Notes: generated from the sequence alone by a model not told the origin. A stretch of 64,000 nucleotides of DNA from UBA5420 sp964485345 (GCA_964485345.1 CAZAJB010000004.1:12703-76702); one strand, 5' to 3'. Counted from the first letter of the stretch, positions 16,936 through 25,738 are shown. A program made the numbers and translations.

Positions 16936-17005
16936 CTCTCTCCCCCTTTTCGCCATAAACTTGCTTGTTTCCCTAATACCTATGAAAAGGCCGGTCAAAA
17001 CATGT

Positions 17006-18259
17006 CTATTCCTGAGAATTATTCAGAGCAGCAGTCCGAAAACATCTGGCGGTTGCCCATATCCTAGGATCCTCGAGGCCCAAACCATCAAGGATCAAGC
17101 CCGCGAGGTTATGACGATTGGCCACGAGGGACATCTCCGCCATGAGGCTATGCTGCGGCAGGCGAATCTGATACGACGCTCCCCGTTTTTTGTAAGTGTA
17201 GTAGGGATAGCCCCGTTCGTCTTGGCTGAGGCGGGCTCCTTGGCGAAGGGCTCTGGAGAGGGCTGTCTGGTAAGGCAAGAGTGTCGAACAAGCTTCGTCG
17301 CCTTCTGCTCCCGTTTCCCACTCCAGTGCATAGACGGGGACTTTGAGCAGAATTTTCCAGGAATGAATGGCAGGCAAGAGCGAGTCAACCAACTCTTCAG
17401 CTCGGCGGCGCTCAACGATTGGACCCGGTTCAAGGGGCGGGGGCAGCGACAAAACAATGCGATCAACCAACTGGTTGACCAGAGCATAGTCTACACCTCC
17501 CCACAGCGTCCAACTGGGTACCTTCGGCCCTAGCTCTACCCACAGCATGGCAGGGGGCTTGAGCCTTTTTCGCAGAAATTGCAGGAGTTTGAGATAGCGC
17601 CTGCCATCCACAGGTTCCACTGCCTGCCAGGGAAGGTACAATCCCCGCGAACCAGGGAAGGAGCTTAAGAATTCGGAGGCCATCCGCCTGCGTCTCCGCG
17701 GCGTCTTCAAATGAGCGTGGACAGCAACCTCATCGGCCTGTTCAAAGGCTGCAGGTCGAATCACGTAAGGTTCAGGCAAGGAAGCTCCTGGATGGTCAGG
17801 GCAAATAAGTCCGGTAAGCTTGCCCCTAGGTGTATCAAGTTTTGCCTCGCTTTTGCACAATCCCCAGAGCTCGCGCTCAAAGAAGACTAGGCGCTGGCCT
17901 GAATAGATGGGCTTTTGACTCATGAGGGGTGCTCCGAAGGCTTCGATCCCCACCTCGTACTTCTTGGCGATCTCTGCGAGTGTTTCTTGGGGCCCCACCA
18001 CATGCACCGTCCTTTGCACCGGTACATCTTTTTTTAGGGCTAGGGCAAAAAAACGCTTGCCGGCAATCCCATCTGCCACGAGTCCATGGTCCCGCTGCCA
18101 TAGGCGGACTGCATCTTTCGTCAAGTAACCAAAGTCTGGTTCGGAGCCAAGGTCATAGCCCTGGAGCCGTAAAAAAGCGTGTAATTGGGTAACGTCTGGA
18201 CCTTTATGCCCCAGACAGAGGGTGCGAGATCCTAGTTTTCTCCCTGGGAAAAGGGCCAT
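17006..18259 (-). CDS. Peptidoglycan-binding, LysM and inactive GH18-like protein
   Basis: A 417-aa protein with a PG_binding_1 domain (about residues 14-66), a LysM-like domain (84-127) and a C-terminal region resembling YaaH/YdhD-type glycoside hydrolase 18 (about 165-410, including the late YPYYTYKKRGASYQI segment). Where active enzymes have the DxDxE acid motif, it reads GLYLPWQAV, with Pro210 and Gln212 in place of the Asp and catalytic Glu, so hydrolysis is unlikely. It may bind cortex or coat glycans. ATG 18259 has AAGGAGG eight bases upstream; TTG 18265 is too close to that site. Next gene: the SipL-like protein. Confidence 0.75.
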   Translation of the reverse strand: MALFPGRKLGSRTLCLGHKGPDVTQLHAFLRLQGYDLGSEPDFGYLTKDAVRLWQRDHGLVADGIAGKRFFALALKKDVPVQRTVHVVGPQETLAEIAKKYEVGIEAFGAPLMSQKPIYSGQRLVFFERELWGLCKSEAKLDTPRGKLTGLICPDHPGASLPEPYVIRPAAFEQADEVAVHAHLKTPRRRRRMASEFLSSFPGSRGLYLPWQAVEPVDGRRYLKLLQFLRKRLKPPAMLWVELGPKVPSWTLWGGVDYALVNQLVDRIVLSLPPPLEPGPIVERRRAEELVDSLLPAIHSWKILLKVPVYALEWETGAEGDEACSTLLPYQTALSRALRQGARLSQDERGYPYYTYKKRGASYQIRLPQHSLMAEMSLVANRHNLAGLILDGLGLEDPRIWATARCFRTAALNNSQE

Positions 18260-18304
18260 TTCCAACGCCTCCTTCGCCCATTCTTATGCTTGGTCCGGCA
18301 ATTT

Positions 18305-18334
18305 GAAAACAAAAAAAGCACCTTTAGGTGCTTT
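18305..18334 (-). terminator. Intrinsic terminator after veg
   Basis: On the minus strand AAAGCACC and GGTGCTTT (18315-18322 with 18327-18334) pair over a four-base loop and run into a long T tract (complement of the A run at 18305-18317). It ends the veg transcript. Confidence 0.9.
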
Positions 18335-18349
18335 CTCTACCTTGTCTAT

Positions 18350-18625
18350 CTATCCATTGATAGCTTCCATGTCGCCAATGAGGCAATCGTCGACCATTAC
18401 TTCGACAGTTCTCGTGAGCACGTCTGCGTACGTATAAGACAGGCGCTCAATAGAATGGGATGCATCTAACTTTACTACAAAGATCTTTGGATATGTGCTT
18501 TCGATGACACCTTCGGCTTCAACAATTTTCTTGCGCCCACGATTAGCCCGTAGTTTGACCCGTTTGCCGACACAGGATTCCAAGTCCAGCTTGATCTGCT
18601 GGAGACTGTTTACTCCGACAGTCAT
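18350..18625 (-). CDS. veg: Veg protein
   Basis: A 91-aa protein of the Veg (DUF1021) family, recognised by SLQQIKLDLESCVGKRVKLRANRGRKK and EAEGVIESTYPKIFVV. Veg is a small, abundant protein of Bacillota whose loss affects biofilm formation and spore outgrowth in Bacillus. ATG 18625 has AAGGCGG seven bases upstream. Two tandem vegetative promoters with exact 17-base spacers precede it and a strong terminator follows, so it is an independent and probably highly expressed gene. Its position between rsmA and ispE matches Bacillus. Confidence 0.95.
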   Translation of the reverse strand: MTVGVNSLQQIKLDLESCVGKRVKLRANRGRKKIVEAEGVIESTYPKIFVVKLDASHSIERLSYTYADVLTRTVEVMVDDCLIGDMEAING

Positions 18626-18659
18626 GTAGTCACCGCCTTCATACCATTTTGTCGAACTT

Positions 18660-18688
18660 ATTCTATCATGGTAGCGGCATTTTGTCAA
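18660..18688 (-). promoter_or_regulatory. Proximal vegetative promoter of veg
   Basis: On the minus strand TTGACA (18683-18688), a spacer of exactly 17 bases, and TAGAAT (18660-18665): a near-perfect sigma-A promoter about 35 bases before the veg start. Confidence 0.88.
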
Positions 18689-18698
18689 TCAAATTAAT

Positions 18699-18727
18699 AG
18701 TTTATCAATGGTGCTTGCCGTTGTCAA
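18699..18727 (-). promoter_or_regulatory. Distal vegetative promoter of veg
   Basis: A second minus-strand promoter, TTGACA (18722-18727), 17 bases, TAAACT (18699-18704), 39 bases upstream of the first. Tandem promoters with identical -35 boxes suggest high or dual-phase expression. Confidence 0.7.
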
Positions 18728-18796
18728 GCACAAAATGTCCTGAACCAGCATTTAGTTCCCTTCCCAAGGATTGAAAGAGGGGCGAAGTCGGTAAAG

Positions 18797-19264
18797 CTAC
18801 TTCGTATAACGGTCTGCCACCGAGGAAGCACCGTAAGAATCGGGCTTAATTCTGCATAAGTATCCGGACCCATTGACCATGCCGACGACTTCCTTGACCA
18901 GGGTTTTTGTCGCTCCATTGCTCCCTACGTCCAAGTGGATTTCTAGGTTAAGCTCTTGGCCGCAGTCGGCCAGTTTCTCCGTTAAAAGAGAAGCTACACT
19001 CAAACTCAAGGAGGCCTCGTAAAAAATCCTTTGCCTGAGGGAGCGGGCATAGTTTTCGCGGTGCCTGGTATAGAAAAATCTTCCTCCCTTGCCTTGACGA
19101 TGAACGATCAGAGCAGTCACAAAGCAGGTTTCGTCCTTCAGCTGCGAGTCGGTTCCCACAATGAGCCGATAGTTGTCATCTGGATTCTCCGATGCATAGG
19201 ACAAAACTTCTGCAAACACTTCGTCGAAGGTGAGATGTCCTTTCGTAGGGCTAATGAAATCCAC
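18797..19264 (-). CDS. YkuK-like ribonuclease H-fold protein (DUF458)
   Basis: A 155-aa protein of the YkuK/DUF458 family, an RNase H-like fold of unproven activity. The N-terminal FISPTKGHLTFDEVFAEVLSYA and the YRLIVGTDSQ strand with its acidic Asp are typical; HLDVG near residue 112 supplies another acid. The start is GTG 19264 with a GGGAG site ten bases upstream, and it begins five bases after rsmA ends, so the two are probably co-transcribed. A nucleic-acid-related role is inferred from the fold only. Confidence 0.88.
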   Translation of the reverse strand: MDFISPTKGHLTFDEVFAEVLSYASENPDDNYRLIVGTDSQLKDETCFVTALIVHRQGKGGRFFYTRHRENYARSLRQRIFYEASLSLSVASLLTEKLADCGQELNLEIHLDVGSNGATKTLVKEVVGMVNGSGYLCRIKPDSYGASSVADRYTK

Positions 19265-19269
19265 TTTGT

Positions 19270-20133
19270 TTACACTCCCTTCAAGAGCTCCTTCGTCAGC
19301 GTACTAAAATCCTCTAGGGACAAGCGCTCTGCTCGAATCTGTGGGTCGAGCTTGGCTTGTAGCATGGCGTGCTCGAGGGTTGCGGGACTGAGTCCCCACT
19401 CATCGAGCAAGGGGCGAAGAGAATTACGCAGGGTCTTACGCCGCTGGCCAAAACCTGAGCGAATCACAGCAAAGAGGGCATCTTTGGGGGCATCGACCTC
19501 AGGCGGACGGAGCGTGAGCTCCACAATGGCCGATTCTACGTCTGGCGCCGGAAGAAACACCGTCTTCGGCACATTCATGGCCAGGCGCCCCCTGGCATAA
19601 TACTGGACGGCGAAAGAGAGGACCCCCACATCTTTGCTGCCTGGGGAGGCCAGCATGCGGGTTGCCACTTCTTTTTGCACCATGACTACAATCGATCGAA
19701 AAGGAAGATCGCTTTCCAGGGCTTTCATCACCAGAGGTGTGGTGAGGTAGTAGGGCAAATTGGCCACAAGCTTGAGGGGTTGACCCTGCCAGCCTGCATC
19801 CTGCAGAAGCTCCCTCCAATCGGCCGCCAGAGCATCCCCTTCCCAAATCGTGGTCTGGGGATTCTCTAGAGTCTCCCGCAGAATTGCCACGAGGGAGATG
19901 TCGATCTCCATGGCCAGGACATGGGCCGCCTGCGCCGCTAGATGCACCGTAAGGGCTCCAAGTCCGGGGCCGATCTCCAGGGCCCACTCGTTCTTTTGCA
20001 GGTTCGCCGTGGCGATAATACGATTCGCGATGTTTTGATCGATCAGGAAGTTTTGACCAAAGCGTTTCTTTGTGCTAAAGCCCCGTTCCTTCATGAGGCG
20101 GGCAACGTAGGACGGATTTGTCGTGTGGCTCAT
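19270..20133 (-). CDS. rsmA: 16S rRNA dimethyladenosine transferase RsmA/KsgA
   Basis: A 287-aa SAM-dependent methyltransferase that dimethylates A1518 and A1519 of 16S rRNA (E. coli numbering) late in 30S assembly. KKRFGQNFLID, the SAM motif EIGPGLGALT near residue 53 and the catalytic NLPYYLTTPL motif near 125 are intact; the C-terminal domain has FGQRRKTLRNSL. ATG 20133 has AGGAGG six bases upstream. The rnmV gene that often precedes ksgA in Bacillota is absent; a small ORF and dnaB lie upstream instead. Confidence 0.98.
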   Translation of the reverse strand: MSHTTNPSYVARLMKERGFSTKKRFGQNFLIDQNIANRIIATANLQKNEWALEIGPGLGALTVHLAAQAAHVLAMEIDISLVAILRETLENPQTTIWEGDALAADWRELLQDAGWQGQPLKLVANLPYYLTTPLVMKALESDLPFRSIVVMVQKEVATRMLASPGSKDVGVLSFAVQYYARGRLAMNVPKTVFLPAPDVESAIVELTLRPPEVDAPKDALFAVIRSGFGQRRKTLRNSLRPLLDEWGLSPATLEHAMLQAKLDPQIRAERLSLEDFSTLTKELLKGV

Positions 20134-20143
20134 CTGCTTCCTC

Positions 20144-20335
20144 CTAGCCTACCAAGTCACTCAGACCCTTACTAATTCTACTTAACTCTGCTTTAAACTG
20201 TTCGTTGTCGTATTCCTCTAGACGATCTAAGAGATCGCAAATGTCGTCATACTCTTCTTGAGAAAGCTGCCCAAGTTCCACCAGATTGCGGCAGGTATCT
20301 ACAAAGATCACCTTGGTTCGATCCATCTCCCCCAT
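20144..20335 (-). CDS. Small conserved-looking protein of unknown function
   Basis: A 63-aa acidic ORF between dnaB and rsmA, not recognised as a named family. It is predicted all-helical with a QLSQEEYDDICDLLDRLEEYD stretch suggesting a helical hairpin, and has one Cys pair (C13 and C33) that need not be functional. ATG 20335 has GGGGG five bases upstream; a GTG at 20347 touching the dnaB stop is an alternative. Ten bases separate its end from rsmA. Tight packing and ordinary codon use support a real gene in the dnaB-rsmA transcript. Confidence 0.65.
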   Translation of the reverse strand: MGEMDRTKVIFVDTCRNLVELGQLSQEEYDDICDLLDRLEEYDNEQFKAELSRISKGLSDLVG

Positions 20336-20347
20336 AATAACCCCCAC

Positions 20348-21730
20348 TTACTTCGAATATTCCTCAATAAAACGAGTGTATTCCTTGATAAAGCGTAGCT
20401 GCACAGCGCCTGTAGTTCCTTTACGCTGCTTGGCAAAAATCACTTCGACGAGTCCCTCTGTACCCTTTTCCCTGGCGGTATCGGGATAATAGTAGTCGTC
20501 ACGGTAGAGGAACATGATTACGTCAGCAAACTCCTCGATATTACCAGAATCTCTCAGGTCTGACATCATGGGTCGCTTGTTTTCACGGCTCTCGACGCCG
20601 CGATTGAGCTGAGACAGTAGAATAATGGGAACATCAAGCTCACCGGCTAAATCTCTAAGCTCACGGACCATCTCGCCCACAACCAAAGTCCAGCTGCGGT
20701 TGGAATTGTTCGGTGGCTTGATCAATTGCAGATAGTCGATGACAATCAGCCCCAATTTCGGGTTCTCGGTCTTGAACTTTCTGGCCCTAGCCTTAATCTC
20801 AGCCACGGTGAGGCCCCGCTTATCCACAATGGAAAGGGGCAAAGGATACAGTTCATTAAAGACCTTTTGGGTTACGGCAAATTGCTCATCGCTGAGCTTG
20901 GTTTGATACTCAGCAGAGGTGACTGCATGCCGGTTGCCTTCCTTATGGCCAAACAGCTCGCTTAAGACAATTCGGTCACCTAGTTGCTCGTCATCCATTT
21001 CGAGACTCACGATCAAGACAGGAATATTGCGTTTGGCCACATTGGCTGCCACATTGAGAACGAACGCAGTCTTACCCATGGAAGGCCGCGCTGCCAAAAT
21101 AATCAGGTCCTTTTTCTTGAATCCCATGGTCATGCCGTCAACGGATGGAAACTGCACCGAAAGTCCGTAAGCATCGCTCAACCCTTCCCGCCGTTTGAGC
21201 AGATTGATATAACACTTGTTGAGGACTTCTAAGAGATTCTTGGCCTCATCGCTGGCGGCATCAACACCCTGGCTGGCGGCATAAATCAGCTCTTGCGCTT
21301 TGGCCTGAACCTCTTCTAAGCTCTCTTGCTTGGGATCGAGGGCGAGAGCTTTAATGGTGTCACAGGCTTGGGCAAGTCTGCGCACTCCTTCTTTGTGGAG
21401 CAGGATCCCCATGCTAGGCTCAAGCTCGCCGAGGGAGACAAAGGACTCTGTTAAGGGAATTAAGAGCTCCGCAGGTGCATCGGTAATGGAGTCGTTCCTG
21501 AGACGATTATAGACTTGGGTGTACGAAATGCGGCCCTGCTTATTATAAATATCGAGAATGATTTCGTAGATGCGCCGATGGGCAGGATCGAGAAAGTGGG
21601 CAGGGCGCAAGCGACCAATCACCCTGTCGACCTGGCCAGGATGCTTAATTAGGATGCCGAGGATTTGCCGCTCTGCGCTTAAATCCATGGGTACGTCATA
21701 GCTACGTGCTTCTGGTTCAATCAAATACAT
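20348..21730 (-). CDS. dnaB: Replicative DNA helicase
   Basis: A 460-aa hexameric helicase that unwinds DNA at the fork. The N-terminal primase-interacting domain (about residues 15-120, SAERQILGILIKHPGQVD) is followed by the RecA-like domain with Walker A ARPSMGKTAF near 200, Walker B LIVIDYLQL and the SQLNRGVESR motif. ATG 21730 has GGAGG nine bases upstream; the frame extends upstream but would overlap dnaD heavily. It overlaps dnaD by 14 bases, so loader-type protein and helicase are translated together. Confidence 0.98.
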   Translation of the reverse strand: MYLIEPEARSYDVPMDLSAERQILGILIKHPGQVDRVIGRLRPAHFLDPAHRRIYEIILDIYNKQGRISYTQVYNRLRNDSITDAPAELLIPLTESFVSLGELEPSMGILLHKEGVRRLAQACDTIKALALDPKQESLEEVQAKAQELIYAASQGVDAASDEAKNLLEVLNKCYINLLKRREGLSDAYGLSVQFPSVDGMTMGFKKKDLIILAARPSMGKTAFVLNVAANVAKRNIPVLIVSLEMDDEQLGDRIVLSELFGHKEGNRHAVTSAEYQTKLSDEQFAVTQKVFNELYPLPLSIVDKRGLTVAEIKARARKFKTENPKLGLIVIDYLQLIKPPNNSNRSWTLVVGEMVRELRDLAGELDVPIILLSQLNRGVESRENKRPMMSDLRDSGNIEEFADVIMFLYRDDYYYPDTAREKGTEGLVEVIFAKQRKGTTGAVQLRFIKEYTRFIEEYSK

Positions 21731-22418
21731 CGGGGAAAACCTCCCTCCAGCGCTGTTCCGCTGGATTATGCTCTTTACCGTTAGCAATCGGCCCGAGTAC
21801 CTTAGTAAGGTACGGGCTCTCTAAAAGATCATTGTAGGTGCGAATGCCAAGTCCATGCCAGTTGCGCAAGATGCCTTCGAGATAGGCAAAGCTCTGATGG
21901 GCTGCGGAAGCACACATTTCCTCTACCGCAACAGCGATCACTTCGTGGGATAGACTTTTGTTTTGCATCCAGTGGAGCAACTTACGCTTCTCATCGGCTG
22001 TGGGAACAGTGACCCGCGCTGAAACATAACTCAGCAGCCAGGCAAAGGAATCGGGCTCGCCCCCGAGAGAACCGTCCTCAGCAGGGACCTCCAAGGTTGC
22101 TGCCTGCGGGGAGGCAGACTCAGCTCCTTGGATCTGCGGGACAGTCAACTGAATTTCTAGTCCCTCATCATTAATCCAGCCTCCGTCGGCTAGGGTGGCC
22201 AAAGCCTGGCTCACCGCCCGTTTTTCTAGGCCCATCTGCTGCGCCAGGGAATTAATCTGCATGGGGCGTCCGAGCTGAGCGAGGGCTAGAATATTGATCC
22301 AGACCAAGGTGGCGGTGGGACCTAAGACAGCCTGGCATTTCAGGATCTCCGTTGGCACCTGAATGGGCAAGCCCTCTACGTTCTTCAACAGAACTCCTTT
22401 GCTTTTCTGGCCAGACAT
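21717..22418 (-). CDS. dnaD: DnaD-domain primosome protein
   Basis: A 233-aa protein with an N-terminal winged-helix region (about residues 25-100, INSLAQQMGLEKRAVSQALATLADGGWI) and a C-terminal DnaD domain ending in FAYLEGILRNWHGLGIRT, the family signature YxxxILxxWxxxGIxT. In Bacillus, DnaD remodels DNA at origins and restart sites and helps load DnaB. ATG 22418 has a GGGGAGA site just upstream. It overlaps dnaB by 14 bases, strong support for a helicase-loading role. No separate DnaI-like loader is in the window. Confidence 0.92.
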   Translation of the reverse strand: MSGQKSKGVLLKNVEGLPIQVPTEILKCQAVLGPTATLVWINILALAQLGRPMQINSLAQQMGLEKRAVSQALATLADGGWINDEGLEIQLTVPQIQGAESASPQAATLEVPAEDGSLGGEPDSFAWLLSYVSARVTVPTADEKRKLLHWMQNKSLSHEVIAVAVEEMCASAAHQSFAYLEGILRNWHGLGIRTYNDLLESPYLTKVLGPIANGKEHNPAEQRWREVFPDVFD

Positions 22419-22432
22419 CTCTCTCCCCCTTT

Positions 22433-24307
22433 TTAGTGCTCGTCCACTAGACGTTCCCACCTGGCGTATTTTTCCTGTAACCTTCGTTTGATCTCCTCGT
22501 ATTCCTGAATCGTTGTCACAGCCATACTTTCGCCCTCTTGATAGAGATCGGGCGAGGCGAGGCTGATCTCAAGATCTCCCATCCGCTCTTCGAGTTGAAC
22601 AATCTCGTCTTCCATCGCTCGCCTTGCCTCCACGAGCTTCCGCCTGGCATTGGGCGAGAGTCTAGCCCGGGAGTTCTCCTCGGCTTGCTGAACCTCTGCG
22701 GGGCTTCTTTCCTTCTGGGCTACGGCCGCAAACTGCTTACGGGCTTCTTCGTAGGCTGCAAAGCCCCCCACAAAAGGATAACAAGCGCCGCCATCTAAAG
22801 TCCAAACATGGGTTGCTAATTTGTCGATGAAGTAACGATCGTGGGAAACAAAGATAATGGTGCCGCCAAACTCCCTAAGTGCTTTTTCCAGCGCTTCCCT
22901 AGCGTAAATGTCTAGGTGGTTGGTGGGCTCATCGAGGAGAAGGAAATTCGGGCGGTGTAAGAGCAGTTTGGCTAGGGCCAATCGATTTCGTTCGCCGCCA
23001 CTTAAGACGGAGGTTTGCTTGAAGACGTCTTCGCCTTGAAACAAAAAGCGGGCTAGAACCGAGCGCAAGACGCCGAGTTCGAGGCGATGCTCATCGTAAA
23101 GTTCTTCTAGGACGGTGTTCTCGGGATCGAAGGAAATATGCTGCGAAAAGTAACCGAGATCGACACCCGTTCCCCATCTTAGTTCGCCCTGAAAGTGGAG
23201 TTCGCCTCCTAGAATTTTCAGGAGGGTACTCTTGCCGCTGCCGTTAGGGCCCAAGAGAGCAATGCGCTGTCCCCGCTTCACTTCGACATTAAGGCGCTTT
23301 AGGACTGGATCGTCTCCATAAAACTTACTGACATTCTCAAGTGCGACAATATGATTACCCGACTGCCTTTTGGGCTCAAAGCGAAAGACCATGCTAGGGT
23401 CATCGAAAACCCGTTCAATGTCGGGCAGACGCTCGAGCTTTTTTTCCATACTCTTGGCCTGTCTCGAGCGGGTTCCGGCTTTGAACTTCTGAATGAACGC
23501 CTCCATGCGGGCCCTCTCTTGCTGCTGCCGTTCAAGGGTCTCCTCAATTTGGCTTTGGCGCAGTTCACGCTGGGGTAGGTAGGCTGAGTAAGTGCCCTTG
23601 TACGGATAAAGTTTGTGCTGCTGTAATTCCCAAATCGTAGTGGCCACCTTGTCCAAGAAGTAGCGATCATGGGATACTACAATATAGGCTGACCGATACG
23701 CCGCTAAGAAGTCTTCGAGCCAGCGGATCGCTTCGATGTCTAGGTGGTTGGTGGGCTCGTCCAGCACTAAGAGGGACGGACGCGTCAAAAGCAGGCGAGC
23801 TAAACTAACCCGCATCTGTTCTCCTCCACTGAAGGTGTGGAGGCTGCGGTTCAAATCGGCGACAGAAAAGCCCAAGCCCACCGCAACACTGTCAATCTGT
23901 ACCAGATAATCATAACCGCCGCCATGTTCAAAGCGATCCTGCAGGCGAGCATAACGCTGCACAGCCTGATCCAGATTGTCGCCTGGACTCTGAGCCATTT
24001 CCTCCTCTAGGGTCCGCATCTCTCCCTCCAGCTCGATTTGGCTGGCAAAGGGTTCTGTTAGATACTCCACTAGAGTCTGCGCGCTAGTAGGTGGCGCCTG
24101 CCAGAGAAAGCCGATTGTGTAGCCTCCGGGGCAGATCACCTGGCCCCGCTCTGGACTCAGTTCACCTACGAGGGTTTTCAGGAGTGTGGTTTTTCCCACT
24201 CCATTCGCACCCACAAGCCCGATGTGATCGCTGGTGCCTATAGTGGCGGTGACATTTTGAAAAACGAGTTCATCTCCGTAGAACTTCCATAAATCCTGGA
24301 TGATCAT
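22433..24307 (-). CDS. ABC-F family ATP-binding protein
   Basis: A 624-aa soluble protein with two ABC domains and no membrane segment. Walker A motifs GANGVGKTTL (near residue 34) and GPNGSGKSTL (near 355), signatures SGGEQMR and SGGERNR, Walker B VLDEPTNHLDI and LLDEPTNHLDI, and a linker (about 235-310) rich in Arg and Lys identify an ABC-F translation factor. A C-terminal coiled coil (about 560-624) suggests the Uup/YdiF branch. ABC-F proteins act on the ribosome, some protecting it from antibiotics; which applies here is unclear. Ribosome site is weak. Confidence 0.93.
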   Translation of the reverse strand: MIIQDLWKFYGDELVFQNVTATIGTSDHIGLVGANGVGKTTLLKTLVGELSPERGQVICPGGYTIGFLWQAPPTSAQTLVEYLTEPFASQIELEGEMRTLEEEMAQSPGDNLDQAVQRYARLQDRFEHGGGYDYLVQIDSVAVGLGFSVADLNRSLHTFSGGEQMRVSLARLLLTRPSLLVLDEPTNHLDIEAIRWLEDFLAAYRSAYIVVSHDRYFLDKVATTIWELQQHKLYPYKGTYSAYLPQRELRQSQIEETLERQQQERARMEAFIQKFKAGTRSRQAKSMEKKLERLPDIERVFDDPSMVFRFEPKRQSGNHIVALENVSKFYGDDPVLKRLNVEVKRGQRIALLGPNGSGKSTLLKILGGELHFQGELRWGTGVDLGYFSQHISFDPENTVLEELYDEHRLELGVLRSVLARFLFQGEDVFKQTSVLSGGERNRLALAKLLLHRPNFLLLDEPTNHLDIYAREALEKALREFGGTIIFVSHDRYFIDKLATHVWTLDGGACYPFVGGFAAYEEARKQFAAVAQKERSPAEVQQAEENSRARLSPNARRKLVEARRAMEDEIVQLEERMGDLEISLASPDLYQEGESMAVTTIQEYEEIKRRLQEKYARWERLVDEH

Positions 24308-24327
24308 CGCGCTAGCTCATCACCTAC

Positions 24328-25329
24328 CTATGAAATCGTCGTACGCAACGCCTGCCGCTCCTGGTGCTTCTCTAGGGCGATGGCAATGAGCCGATCCAAG
24401 AGATTTGTATAGGGCAGACCCGAATGTTCCCACAATTTGGGGTACATGGATATTTGCGTAAAACCTGGAATTGTATTAATTTCGTTGACGAAGATCTCTC
24501 CTTGTTGATCCACGAAGAAATCAACGCGACCCATACCGGAACAATCCACCGCCCTAAAGGCGCGAATCGCATAATCCGCGATACAGGCGGCCTGTTTGGC
24601 GTCTAGGGGTGCAGGAATAATCAGGCGGGATTGCTCATTATGATACTTCGCCCCATAGTCATAAAACTCATGGGCTGGCACAATCTCCCCTGCCACGGAG
24701 GCTTGGGGATGGTTATGCCCCAAGACGCTACACTCCACTTCTCGAGCCCCAATTAGGCCCTGTTCCACAACGACTTTGCGATCAAAGGCAAAGGCCTCGT
24801 CTAGGGCAGGACCTAGATCCGCGGGAGATTTCACCTTACTGATTCCCACACTCGAACCCAAGTTGGCGGGTTTTACAAACATGGGATAGCCCAAACTTGT
24901 TTCAAGACGGTCCTTGATTCCAATGGCATCTCCTTGCCACTGGTAATGTAAGACAGACTCCCAAGGAAGGAGAGGCAATCCTGCCCCGCTAAAGAGAATA
25001 CGCATCAAGGCTTTGTCCATGGCCACTGCCGAAGATGTGACACCCGCCCCTACATAGGGGAGATTGGCCAATTCTAGGAGTCCCTGGATCGTTCCATCCT
25101 CGCCGTAAGGTCCATGCAAGACCGGGAAGACCACATCCAGGTCGGGATTCCCCTTGGGATCGCTTTGAATCGAAATGCCCTCCCAATTGCCCGCGGGATC
25201 GATCTTGATGGGCACAATCGTATACTTGGTTTGATCTAAAGCATTGATCACCGATTGTGCGGACAGCAAGGATACTTCGTGTTCCCCCGATCGGCCGCCA
25301 TAAATGACTCCCACCCTTAACTTGGGCAT
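24328..25329 (-). CDS. ddl: D-alanine--D-alanine ligase
   Basis: A 333-aa ATP-grasp ligase making D-Ala-D-Ala for peptidoglycan. Motifs: VGVIYGGRSGEHEVSLLSA with the catalytic Glu, HGPYGEDGTIQGLLEL, PYVGAGVTSSAVAMDK, the omega-loop KYHNEQSRLIIPA with Tyr, and EINTIPGFTQISMYPKLW. Keeping Tyr and Lys in the omega-loop region indicates a normal D-Ala rather than D-lactate specificity. ATG 25329 has GGGAGG seven bases upstream. It is followed closely by the ABC-F gene. Confidence 0.97.
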   Translation of the reverse strand: MPKLRVGVIYGGRSGEHEVSLLSAQSVINALDQTKYTIVPIKIDPAGNWEGISIQSDPKGNPDLDVVFPVLHGPYGEDGTIQGLLELANLPYVGAGVTSSAVAMDKALMRILFSGAGLPLLPWESVLHYQWQGDAIGIKDRLETSLGYPMFVKPANLGSSVGISKVKSPADLGPALDEAFAFDRKVVVEQGLIGAREVECSVLGHNHPQASVAGEIVPAHEFYDYGAKYHNEQSRLIIPAPLDAKQAACIADYAIRAFRAVDCSGMGRVDFFVDQQGEIFVNEINTIPGFTQISMYPKLWEHSGLPYTNLLDRLIAIALEKHQERQALRTTIS

Positions 25330-25354
25330 GCTTCTTCCTCCCTTGCGTTCTTAC

Positions 25355-25738
25355 TTAATCGTTACAAAGGCAAATAACGTCCATCTCTACTTGGACTCCC
25401 TTCGGTAAAGCACTGACCTCAACACAAACCCGAGCAGGAGGGTTTTCTGGGAAGAAGCTAGCGTAAACCGCATTCATCTTCTCAAAGTCTCCCATGTCGG
25501 TTAAGTAGACCGAAACCTTTAGGGCATTGGCAAGGCTGCTCCCGCCGGCCTGGGCAATCGTTTCGAGATTGTGCAACACTTGCCTGGCCTGTGCCTCTAC
25601 ATCACCATAGGCAATTTCACCGGTTTTCATGTCCAAGCCAAGTTGACCAGAAATGAAGAGTAAGTTCCCGGCCCGAATACCTTGGTTATAAGGGCCCACT
25701 GCTGCTGGAGCATTTTCACTGTGTACTATCTTACGCAT
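25355..25738 (-). CDS. ridA: RidA family enamine/imine deaminase
   Basis: A 127-aa RidA/YjgF protein that hydrolyses reactive enamines such as 2-aminoacrylate made by PLP enzymes. The opening HSENAPAAVGPYNQGIRAGNLLFISGQLG, the KVSVYLTDMGDF strand and the catalytic Arg in NPPARVCVEV are canonical. ATG 25738 with TGGAGGG eight bases upstream gives the exact family length; the open frame extends about 40 codons further without similarity. In Bacillus the homologue yabJ lies after purR; here it sits upstream of ddl instead. Confidence 0.95.
   Translation of the reverse strand: MRKIVHSENAPAAVGPYNQGIRAGNLLFISGQLGLDMKTGEIAYGDVEAQARQVLHNLETIAQAGGSSLANALKVSVYLTDMGDFEKMNAVYASFFPENPPARVCVEVSALPKGVQVEMDVICLCND

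Noticed and set aside
20820..20828. A perfect DnaA box inside dnaB
   Set aside because: A single isolated 9-mer in a coding region is expected by chance in a 64-kb window.
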